DNA of 64,000 nucleotides, taken from contig NZ_VSEY01000031.1 of NCBI RefSeq assembly GCF_008086045.1, positions 1-64,000 on the forward strand, in the 5' to 3' direction. This document shows, one piece after another, positions 57,701 through 64,000 of the stretch (position 1 is its first letter; every line of letters begins with the position of its first letter). Below the pieces are notes generated by a model that was given only the letters and a program-made list of their open reading frames with translations, was not told the origin of the DNA and searched no databases. The position numbers were made by a program, and so were the translations under genes. The DNA is from Nonomuraea sp. PA05. Lineage in GTDB: Bacteria > Actinomycetota > Actinomycetes > Streptosporangiales > Streptosporangiaceae.

Positions 57701-60549
57701 GTGGTCTCGTCGATGGCCTGCTGGGTGCCGTCGTCCGCCGTCCGCACGCTGAGGCCTGGCGCCGACAGGCCCAGCTTGATGGTGGCCAGCCGCGGGTCCG
57801 CGGCGGCCGCGGCGGTCTTGACGACGAGCACGTGTGAGAACCCTTCCGGCTCCACCCGCACCCGCAGGTCCACCTCCGCGCCCAGGACGCCGGGGTAGAC
57901 GGCGGTGTCGCCGTCCAGCCACGGCTTGGGCAGCGTCGTGGGCCAGGTCAGCGACATCGGCCGGCCCGCCCGGTTGATGGTCACCAGGGGGCCGGTGCCG
58001 CCGCCGGACAGCTTGATCTCCGTCGGCACCGCGTTCGGCACGATCGACCCGTCGGCCAGCTTGCGCAGCTTGGTGTCGACGGGCGTCCAGACGCCGTCCT
58101 TCACCACGCGGACCGGCTGGAAGTGCTCCTTGGAGGTGAAGCTGCCGTCGGGTGTGGCGTACACCTCGCGCGTCTCGCCGCGCTCCGACAGCACCTCGAC
58201 GAGCTGCCCGCTCGCGGCCGCGGCGGCCAGCGCCTCCGCCTCGCTCTGCTTGGGCTCCTTCGACAGGCCCCAGGTGTTCTCCACCAGGGAGACGTTGTCC
58301 AGATGGACGGTGAGCGCGCCCTTGCCGCCGAGCAGGAAGACCACCTCGGCCGCGGTGGTGTCGACCGTGGAGGTGAACGGGAAGGAGTAGCGCTGGCGGC
58401 CCGTCTCCAGCTCGACGCTCTGCGCGAGCGCGGCGCTGTGGGGCGCCTCGTCCTCCCGCACCGCCACCTCGACGGCCACGTCGGCCGAGGCGCGGGCGTC
58501 GAACGACACCGTGTAGGTGCGCCCGCTGATCAGGCTGCCGGTGAGCTGCGTGACGACGGCGTCGCCGGGCTCGGCCGCGCCGCCGGCGACGACCGCCCGC
58601 AGCTCGCCGCCGTCCACGGTGAGCGCCGGGTTGCCCGCCGACCACCACGGCACGATCGACGGCCCGTCCAGCGTCCCGTTGCGGACCAGCTCGGCCTGGG
58701 CCGGCTCGGCCGGCCAGGCCAGCGCGCCGAGCCTGACCGGCTCCCCGGCCGGCACGCCGAGGGCCGCGGCGACGTCGGCGGGCAGCGGCGCGCCCGCCGA
58801 CTCGGCCGGGCTGCCCGGCACCAGCCGGTAGTCGCCGCCGTCGGCGTTGACCACGTAGCTCGTCTCCTGGTAGCGGGAGTTGGCGTCGCGGCCGGTCGCG
58901 GCCTGGAACTGCGCCAGCGACAGGTGGTGGATGCTCGAACCGGTCACCCGCGACCACTGCACGAGCGTGGGCGGCGTGTCCGCGCCCGTGCGCGAGTACC
59001 CGTTGTGGTGCATCTGCGCGGCCGGGATCATGCCGTCGGCGCCGACCCGGCGCCCGGACTCGCCGGTGTTGTTGTCGGTGGTGTTGACCAGCGGCGCGGT
59101 GCTCGTGCCGCCGGCGATCACGTTGTTCATCAGCGTGATGTCGGCGGTGTCCCACGTGATGCCCAGCGCCTTCTCGGCGTCGGTCGGGCAGACGTCCTCG
59201 GCGCCGGGGCAGGTCGGCCGCGCGTCCTCCTGCACCGCGATCGCCTGCGCGTTGCCGACGGAGGTGTTGTTGATCACGCGGACGTGGTTCGAGCCCAGCA
59301 GGCTCAGCCCGGTCATGCCGTTGCCCGCCAGCACGTTGGAGGCGATCAGCGCCTGGCCCGACACCTTGTAGTGCAGGCCGTGCCGGGAGTTGCCGCGGAT
59401 CAGGTTCCGGATGATCGTCATGTCGTGGCACGACAGGTCGCACCACAGGCCGACGCCCTGGTTCGCCTCGAACACGTTGTCACGGATCGTCGCGCCGGTC
59501 ACCCGGGTGGCGTTCATCCCGGCGCCCGCCAGGTGGTAGCCCTGCGACATGCCGAGCTGCTCGGTGTTGTTGCGCACGACCCGGTTGCCCTCGACCGTCA
59601 GGTTCGCCGACCGGTGCGCGCCGATGCCCAGATGGCCGTTCCCGGCGATCGCGTTGCCGCTCACCCGCACGTCGTCGGCGTTGACCATCAGGCCCGACGC
59701 GGCGTTGTGGATGATCGTGTTCTTCTCGAACACCATGCCCTTGGCCTGCGCGATGACCGCGGCCGGCTCCTTGGTCTGGTTCTGGCTGCTGCCGAAGTGG
59801 GCGAACCCCAGCCCCCGCACGATCGACCCGTCGGCGCCGGCGAAGAAGTGCATGCCGCTCTTCCTGGCCGTGATCTCGACCCTGCGCCCGGTCGGGTCGC
59901 TGCCGAGGTAGGTCCGGTCGCCCGGCCCGTCGTGGAAGAAGGTGCCCGCCCTGACCTCCTCCCTGGTGGCCACCTGGCGCAGCGGCTCACCGTCGAGGAA
60001 CACCATCTGCGGGTCCCCGCCGACCGGGTTGTCGTCGTTGAAGTGCAGCGGGTTCATGCACTCGTCGTAGGCGGGCGCGGTGGCCCGGCAGACGCTGCCC
60101 GGGTTCCAGCCGTCCAGCCGCCAGGCGTCGCCGTCGGCCGTGAGCTGGCTCTGCTGGATCTCCGAGCTGCCCTTGAACCAGACCTGCTCCCCCGGGTACG
60201 GCTGCAGCGTCACCGGCGCGGCGACGTTGCCCAGCCGTTCGCGGTACTCGCCGGCGCGCAGCACGATCGTGGTCATCCTGCCCGCCGCGGCCCTGGCCAC
60301 CGCCGCCCCCGCGGTCCGCAGCGGAGCCTCCTCGGTGCCGGCGTTGGCGTCGTTCCCGCCGGGCGCGACGAAAACCGCGTCAGCCGGGACGGGATACGAC
60401 GTCGAAATGATGGACAACGGGGAAACCGCCTCCGCGGCCGGCGCCGACGCCGCGGCGGCGGCCGGTTTTCCCCCGGGGTCCGATAATGTCAGCACGCTCG
60501 CGGCGACCATCGTCAGAGAGACGATGACAGCCGCACCCCGTAAACCCAT
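54784..60549 (-). CDS. Secreted beta-helix + LamG protein 2 (cassette B)
   Basis: 1921 residues, with AGGAGGA before the ATG. Signal peptide about 1-35 (AVIVSLTMVAASVLTLS, then AAAAASA). Residues 50-600 form a right-handed parallel beta-helix of the NosD/pectate-lyase type (VFVAPGGNDANAGTEEAPLR, TVEGNRVVRNN, GATIRDNVFEANQGVGLWCD). Residues 620-765 are a carbohydrate-binding-like jelly roll (LVRNGTLDGPSIVPWWSAGN to LTVHLDNVSLVE). Residues 770-1300 match the module of LamG1 (LSGGGTGPLVTINRAG, GFSHVLVVKTAAAAADPRLA, LYIDPMW, RLFYRVPTARF). Two LamG domains lie at about 1463-1670 and 1676-1916. Compared with LamG1 it gained the helix and lost the cysteine repeats. It is probably glycan-binding and extracellular. 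It is co-oriented with RHS2. Confidence 0.85.
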   Translation of the reverse strand: MGLRGAAVIVSLTMVAASVLTLSDPGGKPAAAAASAPAAEAVSPLSIISTSYPVPADAVFVAPGGNDANAGTEEAPLRTAGAAVARAAAGRMTTIVLRAGEYRERLGNVAAPVTLQPYPGEQVWFKGSSEIQQSQLTADGDAWRLDGWNPGSVCRATAPAYDECMNPLHFNDDNPVGGDPQMVFLDGEPLRQVATREEVRAGTFFHDGPGDRTYLGSDPTGRRVEITARKSGMHFFAGADGSIVRGLGFAHFGSSQNQTKEPAAVIAQAKGMVFEKNTIIHNAASGLMVNADDVRVSGNAIAGNGHLGIGAHRSANLTVEGNRVVRNNTEQLGMSQGYHLAGAGMNATRVTGATIRDNVFEANQGVGLWCDLSCHDMTIIRNLIRGNSRHGLHYKVSGQALIASNVLAGNGMTGLSLLGSNHVRVINNTSVGNAQAIAVQEDARPTCPGAEDVCPTDAEKALGITWDTADITLMNNVIAGGTSTAPLVNTTDNNTGESGRRVGADGMIPAAQMHHNGYSRTGADTPPTLVQWSRVTGSSIHHLSLAQFQAATGRDANSRYQETSYVVNADGGDYRLVPGSPAESAGAPLPADVAAALGVPAGEPVRLGALAWPAEPAQAELVRNGTLDGPSIVPWWSAGNPALTVDGGELRAVVAGGAAEPGDAVVTQLTGSLISGRTYTVSFDARASADVAVEVAVREDEAPHSAALAQSVELETGRQRYSFPFTSTVDTTAAEVVFLLGGKGALTVHLDNVSLVENTWGLSKEPKQSEAEALAAAAASGQLVEVLSERGETREVYATPDGSFTSKEHFQPVRVVKDGVWTPVDTKLRKLADGSIVPNAVPTEIKLSGGGTGPLVTINRAGRPMSLTWPTTLPKPWLDGDTAVYPGVLGAEVDLRVRVEPEGFSHVLVVKTAAAAADPRLATIKLGLSAPGLSVRTADDGTQQAIDETTGSVVYEAPVPIMWDSTAPASASAMRAATADDGGENPGEDLTDNGVVEASASQPGDTSKIATVTTTVTGGEMTLKPDPALLTGADTTYPLYIDPMWDTPRASARLMVSSAGWSKYNFTKNEGMGRCPRDYPPAGRYCNGWYEKRLFYRVPTARFAHKQIISAEFHAQETFATSCRKRVVDIYLAKSFGTGSTWNSTSDNWVRRLDSRNVAKGWSSGCPAGDVLFNVTSAVQEAARKGWSNTTFGLRARDGGDQLAWKRFDRNAFVRVHYNSPPAQPKMSQLSSSPGGACRGPATPATFNRLPTLFAKNLTDPDNKGVEGEKLKAQFQVIWTENGVQKVKNLGTVKKMSANGPRKSSFSVVIPKDLIPQGVVAHWGVRASDGRAWSPWSWDGNATACYFVYDARALPEPKVTSTGADGYPALDPADPAQVPADGVGRYGTFTIALDTRVSKYAWAMNTDPAEGAAKTKTTATESIKAMPTHAGLNTLYVTAWDAANNWSTGTYEFWVADGRAPKAYWKLDEAAGAARLADTQGAHPATPQGGAALGAPGALSTAMRLNGTTAYAATGGPVVDTTQNLAVSAWVKMPATLPTTHFVVASQAATKNSPFYLKYDPGDKKWKLWRVQSDAGTTGAGTAYSREPAKPGGWTHLVGVQDVVTKKLRLYVNGVEGVPGDMSTAAWAAGGAFQIGRGLYNGQFANYTPGVVDDVRVFDRVVTGDEVRDLYTIKPVVESKWHLNAATGTPPGSPDTGQGVAYPLTLNGAAKITTDFAEVLVKSPAGTPSGALKLPGGANDYATATGPVIDTRDSFTVSAWVSTPGEPSRAMTVLGLAGSHNSAITVRYDPGKQRYVLDVPDKDGTGATTASVEHSMFHQGNFGDWDHLAVTYDATEGTVTLWVNGVKEAVGGADNLSFRHRTRPFGPIASLQVGRGLSGGAYPAGKAWAGVIDDVWVLRGVASQQLIDMLAVPTEIASIPG

Positions 60550-60910
60550 GGATTTTCCTCCTAGGACGGTTTTTCGGCAGGTGGAAGCGTCGTCAGGGGG
60601 TTTCGCGAAGGTGAGTGGATGAATGGCGGCACTCGTTTACCGGCGGCCGTGACCGCTTCCGACATTCGGCATCACGATATCGATCGGGCTGTTGCCGGTC
60701 GTCCACCCAGGATTTGACGACGACTGTCAATCCGCCGCGGTAGGCGCAGCGGAACTCCACCTCGCGCGGTACGCGCTCAGCCGGCCTGGTTCACCGCGGG
60801 CGTCACCGCGAGGAGGACGGACAGGGGGATGGCGATGGGCAGGGGCCGGTCTGGGCGAGGGCGGCTAAAAGGGGTTGCCGCCGCTTCACGCGGGGAGCTG
60901 GAATGTCCCG
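60550..60910. other. Promoter region of cassette B, non-coding
   Basis: A 361-bp gap between the divergent LamG2 and nucleotidyltransferase genes. No gene with a ribosome site is seen. A minus-strand TTGACA at about 60732-60727 could be a -35 box for LamG2, but no clear -10 box is spaced after it. The last 60 bp hold two start choices for the nucleotidyltransferase. Confidence 0.4.
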
Positions 60911-61624
60911 ATGAACGCTGCGCCGCCGGCTCCCCGCCTCGCCGGCATCCGGTCCCGCTGGCTCGGCGCCGCGACCGCCGGCCTGCACGACGACCCTGGC
61001 GTGGCCGGGGCCGCGCTGGTCGGGTCGTTCGGGGCGGGACGGGCCGACGACTGGAGCGACCTCGACCTGCTGGTGTACGTGGACGACGCCCGCCTCGACG
61101 AGTACGCGGCACCAGGCCGCCTGCCCTCCGGCCCCGGGGTGTTGTCGATGGCCTTCGACAGCCGCCACAACGGTCCACGCGGCACCAGGGCGCTCTGGCT
61201 GAACCATCTCGCCGACGGGCTTCCGCTTCAGGTGGACTGGTACGTCCATCCGGTCTCGCGGGCAGGGTGGCCCGCCGACAGCGTGCCCGTCCTCGACCGG
61301 CGGGGCTTCGACCGGCTCCCGGCGACCTTCGCCGAGCTGCTCGGCGAAGGTGAGCGGGAGCCGCCGACCCCGAAGGGGCCCGTCGAGCGGCAGCTGGGGC
61401 GGCTGGCGATGGTCACCGTCGCGGGCAGGCGGATCGCCCGGCGTTCCCCGGACACGGCCCGGATGCTGGAGATCCTCGGGTGCGCCCGCGTGCCCGGCGC
61501 CTCCTGGCGGCACCGTCTCACCACGCTGCGCGAGGTGCTGGACGGTTTCGCGGCGCTCGGCCGGCCGGACGACGTCGCCGCCGGGCACGCCTACCTCGGC
61601 CTGGTCGAGCAGACCCTCGGCTGA
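60911..61624 (+). CDS. Nucleotidyltransferase-fold protein
   Basis: 237 residues from the ATG at 60911; a TTG at 60875 would add 12. The N-terminal domain has the polymerase-beta-type nucleotidyltransferase signature GSFGAGRADDWSDLDLLVYV, with metal-binding Asp50 and Asp52. A third acid is probable near QVDWYVHP. Relatives include aminoglycoside adenylyltransferase-like proteins, HEPN-MNT antitoxin-like proteins and lincosamide transferases. The helical C-terminal domain (RQLGRLAMVTVAGRRIARRS onwards) is typical of stand-alone antibiotic-type enzymes. The acceptor is unknown. A HEPN partner is not adjacent. Confidence 0.75.
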   Translation: MNAAPPAPRLAGIRSRWLGAATAGLHDDPGVAGAALVGSFGAGRADDWSDLDLLVYVDDARLDEYAAPGRLPSGPGVLSMAFDSRHNGPRGTRALWLNHLADGLPLQVDWYVHPVSRAGWPADSVPVLDRRGFDRLPATFAELLGEGEREPPTPKGPVERQLGRLAMVTVAGRRIARRSPDTARMLEILGCARVPGASWRHRLTTLREVLDGFAALGRPDDVAAGHAYLGLVEQTLG

Positions 61625-61628
61625 CGTG

Positions 61629-61651
61629 CCCGGCGAGTGTCGCGCGCCGGG
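61629..61651. terminator. Hairpin between nucleotidyltransferase and metalloprotease genes
   Basis: CCCGGCG (61629-61635) pairs with CGCCGGG (61645-61651) around a 9-nt loop, between two convergent stops (61624 and 61652). It is shorter than the other terminators in the window. Confidence 0.5.
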
Positions 61652-63154
61652 TCAGTCGCCCTGGCGGTAGGCGCCGCTGGTGAAGTAGGCCAGCAGCTCG
61701 GCGCTGTGCGACGCGACGGCCTCGGGGTGCACGAGCCACAGCCCGTACGCCTCGGCGTACAGTTCCGTCGCGGACTTGTCCTCTTCGAAGAACGCCTTCG
61801 TGTAGGGGGTCAGCGCGACGCCGATCTGAGTACGTGTGGCGTGGTCGACGAGGTTCTGCTCGCGGCGGGTGACGAGCCCCTGGCCGCTGGTGTACTTCTT
61901 GCGCCACGTGGACGTGGCGATCTGCAGTTCGGCCCAGCGGTTGAGCTCGTCGGTGTAGGTCAGCCAGGGGGTGTGATCCAGCTTCCCGGCCAGCGCGTCC
62001 TTGATCTTGGCGTACGCGGGGGGATCGAACTCCTCTCCCTGGCCGCCTCGCACGATCATGTCGCGGGCGTACTCGTACCAGCTCACCAGTTCGGCGTGCT
62101 CGCGCTGGATCTCCTTCAGCAGCCGCTCGGCGGGGGCGACGGTGTCAGGGCCCTTCATGGCCTGGACGGCCTGGGCGAACGCCGCGACCTTGCCGCCCAG
62201 GTTCCGGCAGGCGGCGATCTTCCCGGTTGCGTCCTGCCTGACCGCCACCAGGTTGTAGGTCTCGCGGACGAGCGCCTCCACCGCGTCGGCGTCCCGGAGG
62301 TCCTGGTAGCGCAGCTGCAGGCCCTGCTTGATCGGCGCGTCGTCCGGTAGCGAGCGATCCCGCGGGTAGGCGGGGCGGCCGGAGATCGCCAGGGCCAGTT
62401 CGGCGTTCGCCCTGGACTCGGCCCTGCGGACCTGGCTCTCGACGGCGTGGCCGACCTCGTGCAGGATGACCTGCGCGCTCGGCGGGTACACGGCGGAGCC
62501 GTCGGCGCCTCCGTAGAAGCCCTTCTCGTCGCCGGTGAACGCCGCGTCCGTCAGGGTGAGCGTGCCCCAGTCTCCCGAGGTCCGTCCCGCCGTGTGCGAG
62601 AACCTGCCCTGGGTGTGCGCGCCGTGCTTGTCGGCGCCCAGGTTCGGGACGCGTTCGATGACGACTCCCAGCAGGGCCGGCCGGTCCGCCCCGGGTACGC
62701 GGGCCAGCGCGTGGTACAGCTTGAGCACCTGGTCCGGGGTCCAGGTGCCGCCGATGCCCGCGAGCCGGTACTGCGTCCTGATCCGCTCCAGCAGATCCGC
62801 GGGTTTCCCGCCCGGGTCATCGCCGCCCATCGGCAGGCCGCGTCCCGCGAGGGTGGCCGTTCCCTGCAGCTTCGGGCCGTACCGCAGGATGATCTGCCCG
62901 ACGGCGCCGCCGGGCAGGGGCAGGATGGCGTGAAAGGTCATGTCACGCCTGTCGTCCGCGCAGTACTCGGCCAGGAGCCAGAGCATGGCCCGGGTCTCCT
63001 GCGGCGTCGTGTCGCTCAGGCCCTTGAGCTGGTAGCCGTTGAGCCGGCTCGCCTTGACCTTGGTCTGGACGGCCTGGTCGTCCAGGTCGGCGGGCAGGCG
63101 CACCGGTGGAAGACCGGTGACCTCGTAGTTGATGCGGTTCTGGATGATCTGCAT
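61652..63154 (-). CDS. HExxH metalloprotease-like protein, unknown family
   Basis: 500 residues with no signal peptide. AQVILHEVGHAVESQVRRAE contains a zincin site (His232-Glu233-x2-His236). A likely third ligand is the glutamate of SATELYAEAYGLWL near the C-terminus, about 230 residues later, a gluzincin-like spacing. The N-terminal 130 residues (INYEVTGLPPVRLPADLDDQ, LKGLSDTTPQETRAMLWLLA) and the central IERVPNLGADKHGAHTQGRF are not recognised. The family looks like those encoded beside toxin or tail-like cassettes, but nothing in the window proves this. It lies 10 bp after the flavin oxidase gene on the same strand. Confidence 0.6.
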   Translation of the reverse strand: MQIIQNRINYEVTGLPPVRLPADLDDQAVQTKVKASRLNGYQLKGLSDTTPQETRAMLWLLAEYCADDRRDMTFHAILPLPGGAVGQIILRYGPKLQGTATLAGRGLPMGGDDPGGKPADLLERIRTQYRLAGIGGTWTPDQVLKLYHALARVPGADRPALLGVVIERVPNLGADKHGAHTQGRFSHTAGRTSGDWGTLTLTDAAFTGDEKGFYGGADGSAVYPPSAQVILHEVGHAVESQVRRAESRANAELALAISGRPAYPRDRSLPDDAPIKQGLQLRYQDLRDADAVEALVRETYNLVAVRQDATGKIAACRNLGGKVAAFAQAVQAMKGPDTVAPAERLLKEIQREHAELVSWYEYARDMIVRGGQGEEFDPPAYAKIKDALAGKLDHTPWLTYTDELNRWAELQIATSTWRKKYTSGQGLVTRREQNLVDHATRTQIGVALTPYTKAFFEEDKSATELYAEAYGLWLVHPEAVASHSAELLAYFTSGAYRQGD

Positions 63155-63164
63155 GGTTCTGCCC

Positions 63165-64000
63165 CTATTTCTTGGCGTCGTGGTTGCGTGGCCTTCTGTG
63201 CAGCTCGGCGGGCTGGAGCGGGGCGAACTCCTCCCACAGGTCGCCCGGGCCCGGGTTGGCCCTGGTGTCGGCGCCGAAGACGAGCTTGGCGATGCCCCAG
63301 GCGGCGTTCAGGCCCGACTGCAGGGCGTGGTTGACCCAGCCGGCCGACCAGGAGATGTCGTCGCCCGCCAGAAACAGGTTGTTGGCCGGCTCCCCGGTGA
63401 CCTTGTTCTTCATGAAGTGGGCGAACAGGTTCCACTGCAGCTCGTACTGGCCGGGCCGGTTGAACTTGCACAGGCCGCGGAAGTTGGGCTCGTTCTCCCA
63501 GGAGATGGTCACCGAGTTGTCCGGCCGGCAGTTCGACCAGATGGCGTGGGAGAGGCTGGGGTGGATCCTGGCCAGCTCACGGTTGTAGAGGGTCACGCGT
63601 TCCGCGAGGTCGGAGGCGCTCACCTTCATCGCGTCCTCGGCCCAGGTGTAGCTGAGCGCGATCGCGGCGGCGTTGCGGCCGGGCGGCACGGGACCGTACT
63701 GGCCGTAGTCGAAGACGTAGGCGGCGCGGGGCAGGCTGTCGGAGAGCGTCACGCCCATCCGGTACTCGTTCGCGCCGTTCTTCCAGAACGGGGCCGGCAT
63801 CAGGGAGAAGGTCTTGGCCGACTGCCAGTAGCTGGTCTTGTGGATGGAGTTCCACAGCTTGTCGCCGAACACGGGGATCTGCCCGGAGGTGGGCGGGAAG
63901 TTGCGCGGCAGCGCGATCTGCGTCTCGACGGCGTGCAACTGCGGCGTCAGCAGGACGGCCTGGAAGGTCTCCGTGCCGCCGCCCTCCAGCGTGAGGTCGA
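63165..64000 (-). CDS. Flavin amine oxidase-family protein, C-terminal part
   Basis: The frame is open to the right edge, so the FAD-binding N-terminus lies outside the window. About 278 residues are visible. The end shows NNLFLAGDDISWSAGWVNHA followed by LQSGLNAAWGIAKLVFG, the standard C-terminal FAD contact of monoamine and L-amino-acid oxidases. FWKNGANEYRMGVTLSDSLP and AAIALSYTWAEDAMKVSASD fit the tryptophan 2-monooxygenase/L-amino-acid oxidase branch, which makes an alpha-keto acid or amide with hydrogen peroxide. It is followed closely by the metalloprotease-like gene; some L-amino-acid oxidases need proteolytic maturation, so a link is possible. Confidence 0.75.
   Translation of the reverse strand, partial: DLTLEGGGTETFQAVLLTPQLHAVETQIALPRNFPPTSGQIPVFGDKLWNSIHKTSYWQSAKTFSLMPAPFWKNGANEYRMGVTLSDSLPRAAYVFDYGQYGPVPPGRNAAAIALSYTWAEDAMKVSASDLAERVTLYNRELARIHPSLSHAIWSNCRPDNSVTISWENEPNFRGLCKFNRPGQYELQWNLFAHFMKNKVTGEPANNLFLAGDDISWSAGWVNHALQSGLNAAWGIAKLVFGADTRANPGPGDLWEEFAPLQPAELHRRPRNHDAKK

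Noticed and set aside
48408..57837. Long plus-strand frames across RHS2 and LamG2
   Set aside because: Same reason: GC-rich antisense frames whose periodicity reflects the repeats of the real genes.

Overview
The window is about 64 kb of very GC-rich actinobacterial chromosome. Most third codon positions are G or C, several genes start with GTG, and a Pup ligase gene (pafA) is present. That marker, together with the very large secreted YD/RHS proteins, many TetR/MFS pairs and HisKA_3 two-component genes, fits a soil actinomycete of the Streptosporangiales (Nonomuraea-like). The genus is inferred from gene content only. No rRNA, tRNA, CRISPR array or insertion sequence was recognised.

Layout. 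1-2510: start of a WYL-type regulator, divergent from an epoxide hydrolase and an AlkZ-like DNA glycosylase, with a perfect inverted repeat between them. 2503-8145: a two-gene Trypco1 plus trypsin-STAND NTPase unit with a 4-nt translational overlap, divergent from an ECF sigma factor with a C-terminal SnoaL-like domain. 8204-15139: small-molecule stress genes (DHFR-like reductase, a DUF1963-like protein, an MFS/TetR pair, an alpha/beta hydrolase, and an MFS/ArsR pair). 15271-18513: a secreted ricin-type lectin, a paralogous elongation factor G whose upstream region holds a short leader ORF and switchable hairpins, and the frameshifted relic of another ricin-type domain. 18514-22254: a TetR regulator divergent from an MFS-FMN reductase-SDR operon, with two copies of a GTAC-rTG-GTAC site between them. 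22584-27010: an isolated pafA, a membrane protein, a cyclase-family hydrolase and a methyltransferase.

27056-60549 is dominated by two copies of one cassette on the minus strand: a secreted LamG protein followed by a secreted RHS/YD-repeat protein. Cassette A runs 37314 to 27056 and cassette B runs 60549 to 48396. Both RHS proteins end in a glycine-rich, probably beta-rich tip sharing the motif C-x15-C-x2-FDR-x-G, and neither is followed by a same-strand immunity gene. RHS1 adds three exact-period 36-residue cysteine repeats. LamG2 adds an N-terminal beta-helix. Between the cassettes lie an HTH-STAND-TM-WD40 protein divergent from cassette A, an MHS transporter, an ABM-like protein, a YbaB-WXG-WXG operon (type VII-secretion style) and two histidine kinases flanking one NarL-type regulator.

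60911-64000: a nucleotidyltransferase-fold protein, an HExxH metalloprotease-like protein and the C-terminal part of a flavin amine oxidase that runs off the window.

The strongest candidates for an under-described system are the duplicated LamG-RHS cassette with its shared tip domain, the Trypco1/trypsin-STAND unit, and the leader-controlled EF-G paralog. Strong GC-rich hairpins close most convergent gene pairs. One of them sits inside cassette B, between LamG2 and RHS2.
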